Positions 1-6,558 of a DNA stretch of 12,576 nt are shown here, piece by piece (the stretch's first letter is position 1; every line of letters begins with the position of its first letter). The notes under the pieces were generated by a model. It saw nothing but the letters and a program-made list of their open reading frames with translations. It was not told the origin of the DNA and searched no databases. Origin of the DNA: JALSIF01 sp026981635 [NCBI: bacterium] (GTDB lineage: Bacteria > 4484-113 > JALSIF01); NCBI GenBank assembly GCA_026981635.1, contig JALSIF010000251.1, positions 1 through 12,576 on the forward strand, given 5' to 3'. Made by a program: the position numbers and the translations under genes.

Positions 1-931
1 CCACCCCCTCCACCCCGCCAAACTCGTCCACCACCACCGCCAGGTGCTGGTGGGCCCGCTGCATGTGGGTGAGGGCGTCGGTCAGGGTGAGCATCTCGGG
101 CAGGAAGAGGGCGGGGCGGCACACCTCTCCCACCGGCCGCTTGCCCCGCCCCTCCAGAAGCTCCTTGGCCAGGTCCTTGAGGAAGCTCACCCCCTTGATC
201 TCGTCCCGCGAGCCGGCAGTGACTGGAATGCGACTAAATCCGCTGGCCAGGTGGGTCTCCAATGCATCTCTGACCGGGGTCTCATCGCCTACCATCACCG
301 TCTCGGTGCGGGGAGTCATCACATCCTTGACGGTAAGCTCATGGGCGCTCAGGGTGCGGGTGAGGATGGCGGAGATGGGCTGGGGAAGTTTGCCCCGCCG
401 GGCGCTCTGGCGCACCAGCACGGCCAGCTCCTCGCGGGTGATGCCGCTCTCCTCCCGCACTCCCAGCAGGCTCACCAGCGGGCTTACCACCAGGTCAATG
501 AGCCGGTTTACCGGCCAAAGCAGGGTGGCCAGCAGGCGGATGGGCAGGGCGGTGAGGCGGGCGAAGGTGTTGGGGTAGAGGACGGCGAAGGTCTTGGGGA
601 TCACCTCCCCAAACAGCACCACCAGCACCGTGGTGAGCAGGGTGGCCACCACCGCCCCCCGGCCCAGTCCTATCACCTGGGCGAGCACCACGGTGGCCAG
701 GGAGGCCAGCGCCAGGTTGACCACGTTGTTGCCCACCAGGATGGTGGAGAGCATCTCCTGGGGGCGGTTGAGCAACCAGAGGGCGGCGCGGGCGGTGCGG
801 TCACCCCTGCCCGCCTTCTCCTCCAGAAGCTCCGCCCTAAGCCTGAGTAGGGAGACCTCGCTGCCCGAGAAGAAACCGGACAGGAAGAGGAGCGCCAGGA
901 AGAGCAGGGCCTCCAGGCCGACCTCGCTCAC
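1..931 (-). CDS. CNNM/CBS-domain membrane protein (hemolysin-like, CorC/TlyC-type), partial
   Basis: This is an integral membrane protein of the CNNM (DUF21) plus CBS-pair family, whose members are linked to magnesium/cobalt efflux or homeostasis. The left window edge removes its C-terminus; 310 residues are visible. An N-terminal hydrophobic segment leads into the family motif FFSGSE (about residues 20-25). ILVGNNVVN (about 64-72) and GEVIPKT (108-114) are classic CNNM landmarks. From about residue 199 the CBS pair begins with ELTVKDVMTPR, and the visible part ends in HQHLAVVVDEFGGVEG, the usual end of the second CBS motif. The GTG start at 931 is well fixed: an in-frame TAG lies two codons upstream, and AGGGGGTGAG (947-938) sits six bases before it. 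It lies 75 bases downstream of yebC on the same strand and probably shares its transcript. Older 'hemolysin' names for this family are not supported by anything seen here. Confidence 0.93.
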   Translation of the reverse strand, partial: MSEVGLEALLFLALLFLSGFFSGSEVSLLRLRAELLEEKAGRGDRTARAALWLLNRPQEMLSTILVGNNVVNLALASLATVVLAQVIGLGRGAVVATLLTTVLVVLFGEVIPKTFAVLYPNTFARLTALPIRLLATLLWPVNRLIDLVVSPLVSLLGVREESGITREELAVLVRQSARRGKLPQPISAILTRTLSAHELTVKDVMTPRTETVMVGDETPVRDALETHLASGFSRIPVTAGSRDEIKGVSFLKDLAKELLEGRGKRPVGEVCRPALFLPEMLTLTDALTHMQRAHQHLAVVVDEFGGVEGV

Positions 932-987
932 CGCCTACTCACCCCCTGGGGAGTGATCAGGCCACTATCGGGAGGTTCAGGCTCCAT
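928..987 (-). CDS. possible 19-codon upstream ORF overlapping the CNNM gene start
   Basis: A short ORF runs from ATG at 987 and would encode MEPEPPDSGLITPQGVSRR. Its TGA stop (930-928) overlaps the GTG start of the CNNM gene in a GTGA arrangement typical of translational coupling. Its own ribosome binding site is weak (only an AAAGAGAG stretch ahead of CCC-ATG). It could be a leader peptide or a chance ORF in the 75-base spacer after yebC; no homology is recognised. Confidence 0.15.
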   Translation of the reverse strand: MEPEPPDSGLITPQGVSRR

Positions 988-1006
988 GGGCTCTCTTTCC
1001 GCCTCT

Positions 1007-1762
1007 CTACTTGACCTCCGGCGAGGCCATGATCTCCTCGGGCAGGTCAACGTTGGTGTAGACGTTTTGCACGTCGGGGTGGTCTTCCAGCTCGTCAACC
1101 AGCCGGAGGAGCTTCCTCACCTCGTCTAGGTCGGAGAGCTCAACCATGTTTTCAGCCGCCATGATGATGCCGGAGGACTTCACCTTGGCCCCCGCCTCCT
1201 CCAGGCTCTGCCTGACCTTGGCAGTTAGCTGGGGTTCGCAGTAGATCTCCACGATATCGCCGCCGATCTCAAAGTCGTCCGCCTCCGCCATCACCACCAG
1301 CTCCAGGATCTCGTCCTCACCCATCTCTCCCCGCTCAATCACCACCGACCCGCGGGGGGAGAACTGCCAGGCGACGCAGCCGGTCTCCCCTAGGGAGCCG
1401 CCGTGGCTCTTGAAGATCCTTCTAATTTCGGGGAAGGTGCGGTTGCGGTTGTCGGTCAGGGCCTCAACCATGAGGGCGCTTCCCCCCGGACCGTAGCCCT
1501 CATACCAGAGGCGCTCGTAGTGGTCCTTCTCCTTCTCGCCCGCGGCGCGCCTTATGGATTCCTCAATCTTGTCCTTGGGCAGGCCGTTGTCCCGGGCGCG
1601 CTGGATTGCCTGGGCGAGGACGTAGTTGCTCTCCGGGTCGGGGCCGCCCTCACGCACCGCCACCATAATCTCCCGCACCAGCTTGGAGAAGAGCTGCCCC
1701 TTCTTCTTGTCCTGGGCCGCCTTGCGGTGCTTGATGTTTGCCCACTTGCTATGTCCAGCCAT
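1007..1762 (-). CDS. yebC: YebC/PmpR/TACO1-family regulatory protein
   Basis: This is a full-length YebC-family protein of 251 residues, matching the usual 240-250. The family has been described both as DNA-binding transcriptional regulators and as translation factors that relieve ribosome stalling at proline-rich sequences (TACO1-like), so the label 'regulator' is provisional. The N-terminus MAGHSKWANIKHRKAAQDKKKG is diagnostic, followed by LFSKLVREI, then GYGPGG and TDNRNRT in the middle, and SLGETGCVAWQF. The ATG at 1762 is chosen because it gives the invariant MAGHSKW; a TTG two codons upstream (1768) is also in frame but unlikely. No strong Shine-Dalgarno is visible. It is divergent from mazG across about 100 bases that contain a TAGAAT -10-like hexamer and an inverted repeat. 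The downstream CNNM gene probably belongs to the same operon. Confidence 0.97.
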   Translation of the reverse strand: MAGHSKWANIKHRKAAQDKKKGQLFSKLVREIMVAVREGGPDPESNYVLAQAIQRARDNGLPKDKIEESIRRAAGEKEKDHYERLWYEGYGPGGSALMVEALTDNRNRTFPEIRRIFKSHGGSLGETGCVAWQFSPRGSVVIERGEMGEDEILELVVMAEADDFEIGGDIVEIYCEPQLTAKVRQSLEEAGAKVKSSGIIMAAENMVELSDLDEVRKLLRLVDELEDHPDVQNVYTNVDLPEEIMASPEVK

Positions 1763-1806
1763 AACCAACCACGAGCGCAGATGAATGCCCTTTGCGCTCC
1801 GTCTAT

Positions 1807-1812
1807 ATTCTA
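1807..1812 (-). promoter_or_regulatory. candidate -10 element for yebC
   Basis: TAGAAT on the minus strand, in the context GTAGCTAGAATATAG, lies 45 bases upstream of the yebC ATG. It differs from TATAAT at one position and resembles elements upstream of two other genes in the window (9290-9301 and 12240-12251). No good -35 is seen at 16-18 bases. Confidence 0.35.
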
Positions 1813-1815
1813 GCT

Positions 1816-1839
1816 ACCCTAGAAGCCCCTCGCTAGGGT
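1816..1839. repeat. 7-bp perfect inverted repeat in the divergent yebC/mazG gap
   Basis: ACCCTAG (1816-1822) is repeated in inverted orientation as CTAGGGT (1833-1839) with a 10-base spacer. It lies next to the candidate yebC -10 and upstream of the mazG start, so it could be an operator or a hairpin in a mazG leader. There is no T-run, so it does not look like an intrinsic terminator. Confidence 0.4.
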
Positions 1840-1866
1840 TTGGCAGAAGATTAGGGAGCGTTAGAT

Positions 1867-2340
1867 ATGAGCCAGGGCTATCACTTTCCGCCGGTTGACC
1901 CCAAGGAGCTTACCCAGGGCCCCGCCCCGAGGGGCGGCGAGCGCTTCATGCAGCTCTACCGCCTTATGGCCTACCTGCGCTCGCCCAAAGGCTGCCCCTG
2001 GGACCGGGAGCAGACCATCTTTACCCTCCGGCGCTACGTGAAGGAGGAGAGCGAGGAGCTGATTGTTGCCATAGACCGTCTGGAGAGGGAGGAGAGCGAG
2101 GAGAACTACCGGAGGCTCATTGACGAGCTGGGCGACCTTCTGCTGCAGATCCTCTTTATCTCCCAGATCCTGGAGGAGCAGGGGAGGGGGGATGTGTTTG
2201 AGGTGATGGAAGCCCTGCGCAGGAAGCTGGTCCGCCGCCACCCCCACGTCTTCGGCAAGGCCAAGGCCGACACCCCGGAGGAGGTCAGAAAGACCTGGGA
2301 GGAGCTAAAGCAGCTTGAGCAGGAGGGCAAGCTGGACTGA
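1867..2340 (+). CDS. mazG: MazG-type nucleoside triphosphate pyrophosphohydrolase, single domain
   Basis: This predicted cytoplasmic enzyme would hydrolyse (d)NTPs to monophosphate and pyrophosphate, a house-cleaning role. At 157 residues it has one MazG domain, against about 260 with two tandem domains in E. coli MazG. After a roughly 25-residue N-terminal stretch, the domain shows CPWDREQT (43-50), the metal-binding EExxE (E60, E61, E64) and ExxD (E87, D90 in ELGD), and the family signature KLVRRHPHVF (120-129). The metal-coordinating acidic residues are therefore intact. The ATG at 1867 has AGGGAG (1853-1858) eight bases upstream. It is divergent from yebC and followed after 69 bases by the first protease gene, which has its own TATAAT box. 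Substrate preference cannot be read from the sequence. Confidence 0.95.
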   Translation: MSQGYHFPPVDPKELTQGPAPRGGERFMQLYRLMAYLRSPKGCPWDREQTIFTLRRYVKEESEELIVAIDRLEREESEENYRRLIDELGDLLLQILFISQILEEQGRGDVFEVMEALRRKLVRRHPHVFGKAKADTPEEVRKTWEELKQLEQEGKLD

Positions 2341-2359
2341 GCGGCCCTCAGGCGGGGGG

Positions 2360-2365
2360 TATAAT
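2360..2365 (+). promoter_or_regulatory. candidate -10 element upstream of protease 1
   Basis: A perfect TATAAT lies 20 bases after the mazG stop and 44 bases before the protease ATG, which would give a leader of about 38 bases. The -35 region (around 2334-2343) is poor, so the promoter may be weak or activator-dependent. Confidence 0.45.
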
Positions 2366-2369
2366 CCCT

Positions 2370-2399
2370 TGCCGGATCTTTACCGGCCAAATTCCGGCA
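2370..2399 (+). repeat. inverted repeat/hairpin in the protease 1 leader
   Basis: TGCCGGA (2370-2376) pairs perfectly with TCCGGCA (2393-2399) around a 16-base loop that contains another CCGG. If transcription starts about seven bases after the TATAAT, the hairpin forms at the very 5' end of the mRNA, 10 bases before the ATG. No U-run follows, so it is not a typical terminator for mazG. Confidence 0.4.
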
Positions 2400-2409
2400 C
2401 CACGAGCAG

Positions 2410-4035
2410 ATGGAGATGAAGAGAATCGCCTCACCGCTAGCTCGGCTTTTTCCCCTGGCTCTGATCCTTATCCTCCTCTGGGCTTCTTCCCCTGGTGCCC
2501 AAGTGCCTCCTGCCCTGCCCGAAGTGATCGTAAAGTTCAGGGAAAGCCGCACCTTCTCCTCCCTCCTTGCCACCTTCCCCGAGGCTGAAGCGGTCCTGCC
2601 CCTAAGGAGCCAGGGCGGTGAGGTGCTCATCAGAGCGCGCGACTTTGAGGAGCTAAGCCGCCTCATTGAGCGTCTGGAGGCAAGCGGCCAGGTGGAGTAC
2701 CTGGGGGTAAACGTGGTAAAGACCCTCTCCAGCTTCATCCCCCAAGACCCTCTCTTCTTCAACGGCTTTCCCGACCAGATCAAGTTTGAGAACCAGTACT
2801 ACCTCCAACTCATCCGCGCCCCCCAGGCCTGGGAGGTGACCACCGGTTCCGACCAGGTGGTGGTGGCCCTGATTGACAGCGGGGCGGAGCTCAATCATCC
2901 CGACCTTGCCCCCAACCTGTGGGTGAACCAGGCCGAGGCCAGCGGGGAACCTGGAGTTGACGATGACGGCAACGGCTGGGTGGACGACCTGCACGGGGTA
3001 GATGTGACCTGCAACACCGCCCCCGGCAAGCAGTCCTCCGACTGCACCCCAGAGGAGGTTCAGCCCATTGACAAGGAGCTGGCGGTGACTGGTGGCCACG
3101 GGCTGGCGGTGGCGGGGCTCATTGCGGCGGTCACCGACAACGGCATCGGCATGAGCGGCGTGGCTGGCGGCGGCAATGGTGGCAGCGGTATCCGCCTGAT
3201 GGTGATCCGCACCGGCACCACCCAAATTACGGTGGCCGACGAGATTGAGGCCATTGACTACGCCATTCAGATGGGGGCCGACATCATCAACATGAGCTTT
3301 GGCGGCGCCTCGGGCGGTGCTCCCGAGGAGAATGCGGTCAACCGCGCCTGGGATGCCGGAATCGTGCTGGTGGCGGCCAGCGGCAACAAGGGGGCCAACC
3401 CCAGCGTGGTCTACGAGTTTCCCGCCGGCTTTGACCGCGTGATCGGGGTGGGTGCCACCACCATCCTGCCCAACCCCGACGGTGGTCCGGTGGGGGAGAC
3501 CCTGGCCACCTTCACCAAGTGGGACCCCAACCGGGACGCCCAGTCCCTGGTGGCCCCCGGCTACGACATGGTCAGTCTGGCCCCCGACGGAAAGTACCGC
3601 ACCATGAGCAGTGAAAGCTGCACCCTCAAGGGGTTTGAGATTCGCCTCTGCGGCACCTCCTTTGCTACTCCCTTAGTGACCGGCGTTGCCGCCCTGGTGA
3701 GGTCGGCCAACCCCCTGATCAACAACGTCCAGGTTCGCCAGATACTTGAGACCACCGCCGACGACCTAGGTGACCCGGGCTACGACCGAAAGTACGGCTT
3801 TGGCCGGGTCAATGCCCAGCGGGCGGTGGCTGAGGCTGTAAACCGCAAGCTCACCGGTGACCTCAACGGTGACGGGGTGGTGGACGAGGCCGACCTGGAT
3901 GAGCTTCGCACCCGCTACGGCGCCCGCCAGGGCCAGTCCCAGTACAACCGCGACATGGATCTCAACGGGGACGGGGTGATTGACGAGCTTGACGCCCTGA
4001 TCATCGGCCAGCACTACGGTGAATCGGTCCAGTAG
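2410..4035 (+). CDS. secreted subtilisin-like serine protease (S8) with dockerin-like tail
   Basis: This is a predicted exported serine protease of 541 residues. Residues about 4-31 form a signal peptide (KR, then a hydrophobic core, ending near SSPGAQ). Residues about 37-106 resemble an I9-type propeptide. The S8 catalytic domain follows: Asp156 in ALIDSG, His230 in GGHGLAVAG (the usual HGTHVAG is altered, but the catalytic His is kept), oxyanion Asn326 in AASGN, and Ser417 in CGTSFATP. DDDGNGWVDDLHG (184-196) looks like the calcium loop common in this subgroup. Four cysteines (201, 212, 404, 414) could form two disulfides, one beside the active serine. The C-terminus (about 483-537) has two dockerin-like loops, DLNGDGVVDEAD and DLNGDGVIDELD. 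ATG 2416 is an alternative start giving MKRIAS; neither ATG has a strong Shine-Dalgarno. The gene overlaps the next protease by 17 bases. Confidence 0.93.
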   Translation: MEMKRIASPLARLFPLALILILLWASSPGAQVPPALPEVIVKFRESRTFSSLLATFPEAEAVLPLRSQGGEVLIRARDFEELSRLIERLEASGQVEYLGVNVVKTLSSFIPQDPLFFNGFPDQIKFENQYYLQLIRAPQAWEVTTGSDQVVVALIDSGAELNHPDLAPNLWVNQAEASGEPGVDDDGNGWVDDLHGVDVTCNTAPGKQSSDCTPEEVQPIDKELAVTGGHGLAVAGLIAAVTDNGIGMSGVAGGGNGGSGIRLMVIRTGTTQITVADEIEAIDYAIQMGADIINMSFGGASGGAPEENAVNRAWDAGIVLVAASGNKGANPSVVYEFPAGFDRVIGVGATTILPNPDGGPVGETLATFTKWDPNRDAQSLVAPGYDMVSLAPDGKYRTMSSESCTLKGFEIRLCGTSFATPLVTGVAALVRSANPLINNVQVRQILETTADDLGDPGYDRKYGFGRVNAQRAVAEAVNRKLTGDLNGDGVVDEADLDELRTRYGARQGQSQYNRDMDLNGDGVIDELDALIIGQHYGESVQ

Positions 4036-5608
4036 GCTCTACGCAGGATCGGCCCTGCTGGCGCTAATGCTCGTGCTTCTTCTCGTAGCTCCCGCCCTCC
4101 CCGGTCAGATTGACTTTCTCCTCCCCGATACCGCTGGAAAGGGGTTCACGGACAAGGTTCGGGCTCTCTCCTCCCTCCGGGATGTTGCCCAGAGCTACTC
4201 CTTTACCGCTCCCAGCGGGCGAAGGATCACGGTGCTAAGGGTGAGCGATGATGGGGTGGGGGAGGTAGCCGAGCGCCTAGATGAGCTGGGCCTTGACTAT
4301 GTGATTGACTATCCCCCCCGCCGCCTCCACTACGTCCCCAACGACCCCCTGGTGGGGGCAAGGGTCCCCTTAAGTAGCCTCAACTACTCCATCCCCTACC
4401 ACCTCACCCTGATCGGCGCCTTCCTCACCTGGGACCACTGGCCCGGCGCCCAGGGGGTGATCACCGCGGTGCTAGATACCGGCTTTGACACCTCCCACCC
4501 CGACCTGGCGAGCAACCTGTGGACCAACCAGGCAGAGAAACTGGGCCTTCCCGGGGTGGATGACGACGGCAACGGCTACGTGGACGATCTGCACGGCTAT
4601 GACTTCGTCCACCGCACCGCCGCTCTGAGAAAGCTTGACCCCATAACCGGCATAAGCCACGGAACGGCGGTGGCCGGCCTGATCGGTGCGCGGGGGGACA
4701 ACGACCAGGGGATCGCCGCTCTGGCCGGCGGGGTGAAGGGCAGGGTGGGAACTCAGCTGATGCTTCTTGCGGTGGTGGACGATGAGGGAAAGATTCCCCT
4801 GGCAGCCGAGCTTGAGGCCATCGCCTATGCCATATCCCAGGGGGCCAAGGTGATCAACATGAGCTTCGGCGGCAGGACCACCACCCCGCTGGAGGCGGAG
4901 GAGCTTTCCGCCGCCAGCAAGGAGGCTCTGCTTGTCGCCTCGGCGGGCAACTACAACCCCGGCCTGGAGAACCCCTGGCCGGTGGACTATCCGGCCCGCT
5001 ACCCCTCGGTGGTGGCGGTGGGGGCCACCGAACTGAGGTCGCGCCTGCCGGGTCGCTTCTACGAGGACCTGGCGGTCTATTCCCGCTACCAGCCGGGGGA
5101 GCGGGTCATAGAGCTCACCGCCCCCGGCACCGGCATGATCACCACCGCCTGGGACGGCAAGTACCACCGCCCCGGCTTTGACCCGCCCCTGGCTGCCCTC
5201 AAGGGGACCTCCTTTGCCGCCCCTCTGGTCAGCGCCGCCGCCGCCATGCTGTTTGCCAACCTGCCCAGCGACTCGCCGGCCGAGGTGCGCGCCGCCCTCC
5301 ACCGGCTGGTGGACGACCTGGGGGAGCCCGGCCCCGATCCCCGCTTCGGCTATGGCCGCCTGAACCTTGCCCGCATGTTTCGCCCCGCCGGCGACGCTGA
5401 CGGGGATGGCGAGGTCACCGACCGGGACCTGGAGCTGGTCGCCTCCCTGTTCGGCGCAAGGCAGGGTTCCCCCCGCTACGATCCCCAGGCCGACCTCAAC
5501 GAGGATCGGGTTATTGACGAGCTTGACTGGCTGATGGTGGCCGCCAACTACCGGCCCCCGCCGGAGGATAATGGGAGCGGTGAGGGAGAGGGTTCCCCAG
5601 GTGGCTAA
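4019..5608 (+). CDS. second subtilisin-like serine protease (S8) with dockerin-like tail
   Basis: This 529-residue paralogue of the preceding gene has the same layout: signal peptide (about 1-30, with a hydrophobic core SALLALMLVLLLVAPALPG), propeptide-like region (about 31-110), S8 domain, and EF-hand-like tail. The triad is Asp153 (VLDTG), His214 (SHGTAVAG) and Ser398 (KGTSFAAP), with oxyanion Asn311 (SAGN). The loop DDDGNGYVDDLHG (181-193) matches its neighbour. No cysteine was seen, unlike the first protease. The tail (about 457-512) has one good loop, DADGDGEVTDRD, and one degenerate loop, DLNEDRVIDELD, with Arg where glycine is expected; a Gly/Glu-rich stretch ends the protein. The GTG start lies inside the upstream gene with no clear Shine-Dalgarno, which suggests translation coupled to protease 1; no later start keeps a credible signal peptide. 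The pair probably arose by tandem duplication. Confidence 0.92.
   Translation: MNRSSRLYAGSALLALMLVLLLVAPALPGQIDFLLPDTAGKGFTDKVRALSSLRDVAQSYSFTAPSGRRITVLRVSDDGVGEVAERLDELGLDYVIDYPPRRLHYVPNDPLVGARVPLSSLNYSIPYHLTLIGAFLTWDHWPGAQGVITAVLDTGFDTSHPDLASNLWTNQAEKLGLPGVDDDGNGYVDDLHGYDFVHRTAALRKLDPITGISHGTAVAGLIGARGDNDQGIAALAGGVKGRVGTQLMLLAVVDDEGKIPLAAELEAIAYAISQGAKVINMSFGGRTTTPLEAEELSAASKEALLVASAGNYNPGLENPWPVDYPARYPSVVAVGATELRSRLPGRFYEDLAVYSRYQPGERVIELTAPGTGMITTAWDGKYHRPGFDPPLAALKGTSFAAPLVSAAAAMLFANLPSDSPAEVRAALHRLVDDLGEPGPDPRFGYGRLNLARMFRPAGDADGDGEVTDRDLELVASLFGARQGSPRYDPQADLNEDRVIDELDWLMVAANYRPPPEDNGSGEGEGSPGG
5584..5592 (+). promoter_or_regulatory. ribosome binding site favouring the GTG start of the PhnD-like gene
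   Basis: GGGAGAGGG lies eight bases before GTG 5601. The alternative ATG at 5571 has GGAGG only three bases upstream, a less usual spacing. Confidence 0.45.
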
Positions 5609-6509
5609 CCGAGTCCTTTACACCGTCGCCCTGGCCTTTTTGGGCCTGGTGCTGTTTGCCGCCTGCCCCAGCCTCCAGAAGCCCCCCCTGGGAAGCAAGG
5701 GCAACCCGGTGGTGATGGCGCTGGTTCCCTCCTCGGAGAGTGAGAAGCTGGTGAGCACCATAAAGCCCATCGCCGACTACCTGAGCCGGGAGAGCGGGGT
5801 GGAGGTGGTGGGCAAGGTGCTGCCCACCTACATGGCGGTGGTGGAGGCGATGGGCAGCGGCCAGGTCCAGATCGGATGGCTTCCTCCCCTGGCCTACGTG
5901 CTGGCAAGCGACCGCTACGGGGTAAAGGTGGTACTTAAGGCGGTGCGAAACGGCAAGGCTACCTACCAGGGCCAGATCCTGGTGTCGGAAGATAGCCAGA
6001 TCCAAAAGCTTTCCGACCTCAAGGGGAAGCGCATCGCCTTCGTTGACCCCGGCTCCTCCAGCGGCTACCTATATCCCCGTGCCATGCTGATGAAGCAGGG
6101 GATTGACCCGGAGCGGGACATGCGGGTGGTCTTTGCCGGCAGCCACGATGCGGCGGTGCTCGCCCTCTACAACGGCTCGGTGGATGCCGCCGCCTGCTAC
6201 GTGGATGTGCGCAAGCGGATGAGTGAGCGCTTCCCCGACATCTTTGACCGCACTAGGGTGCTTGCAGTAACCGACCCCATTCCGGCTGATTCGGTCTCGG
6301 TGGTGCCCGACCTTCCCCCTGAGATGGAGCAGAAGCTTATTGCCGCACTGGAGAAGCTTGCCCGCGATCCCGAGGGCAGGCGGCTGATCTATGAGCTCTA
6401 TGAGATTGAGGATCTGGTGCCCGCCTCCGACCGGGACTTTGACCCGGTGAGGGAGATGGCGAGAACCCTGGGGCTGGACCTGGAGAGCCAGCTCAGGCAG
6501 AAGAATTAG
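5601..6509 (+). CDS. PhnD-family phosphate/phosphite/phosphonate-type substrate-binding lipoprotein
   Basis: This is a predicted periplasmic or surface-anchored solute-binding protein, 302 residues from GTG 5601 (312 from ATG 5571). The N-terminus MANRVLYTVALAFLGLVLF-AAC is a lipoprotein signal with Cys22 as the lipid-modified residue; Phe at -3 is slightly atypical. The mature part follows the PhnD pattern: PVVMALVPSS, IADYLSRESGVEV, a VQIGWLPPLAYVLA segment, LKGKRIAFVDPGSSSGYLYPRAML, and SHDAAVLALYNGSVDAAACYVDVR. Such proteins normally feed an ABC transporter with PhnC (ATPase) and PhnE (permease), but neither is found here; the next gene is a sodium symporter. It may be an orphan binding protein, serve a transporter elsewhere, or act as a sensor. 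The ligand cannot be inferred. The GTG start overlaps the upstream protease by eight bases; the ATG start would overlap by 38. Confidence 0.88.
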   Translation: MANRVLYTVALAFLGLVLFAACPSLQKPPLGSKGNPVVMALVPSSESEKLVSTIKPIADYLSRESGVEVVGKVLPTYMAVVEAMGSGQVQIGWLPPLAYVLASDRYGVKVVLKAVRNGKATYQGQILVSEDSQIQKLSDLKGKRIAFVDPGSSSGYLYPRAMLMKQGIDPERDMRVVFAGSHDAAVLALYNGSVDAAACYVDVRKRMSERFPDIFDRTRVLAVTDPIPADSVSVVPDLPPEMEQKLIAALEKLARDPEGRRLIYELYEIEDLVPASDRDFDPVREMARTLGLDLESQLRQKN

Positions 6510-6510
6510 C

Positions 6511-6526
6511 CCCGCCTGGGGGCGGG
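6511..6526 (+). terminator. short GC hairpin after the PhnD-like gene
   Basis: CCCGCC (6511-6516) and GGCGGG (6521-6526) form a 6-bp GC-only stem with a TGGG loop, starting two bases after the stop codon. Only a weak T-rich stretch (CCTTCTAGAATT) follows, so it may attenuate transcription rather than end it. A TAGAAT hexamer lies directly after it (6532-6537), but no -35 was found. Confidence 0.35.
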
Positions 6527-6558
6527 CCTTCTAGAATTCCCCCGGGAGGAGGAAGGAA

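Noticed and set aside
44-850. Plus-strand open frames (268 and 171 codons) at the left edge
   Set aside because: The minus strand carries CNNM and CBS motifs throughout, while the plus-strand translations are low-complexity Gly/His/Gln or Arg/Ser sequences.
4472-5302. A 276-codon minus-strand open frame inside protease 2
   Set aside because: It lies opposite the S8 catalytic domain, which keeps all its catalytic residues in frame; the antisense product is Gly/His-rich and unrecognisable.
2410-5608. Protease 1 as a pseudogene because its histidine motif is GHGLAVAG instead of GHGTHVAG
   Set aside because: The catalytic histidine is the first one of HGTHVAG and is retained, as are Asp, Asn and Ser; the frame is intact from signal peptide to tail.
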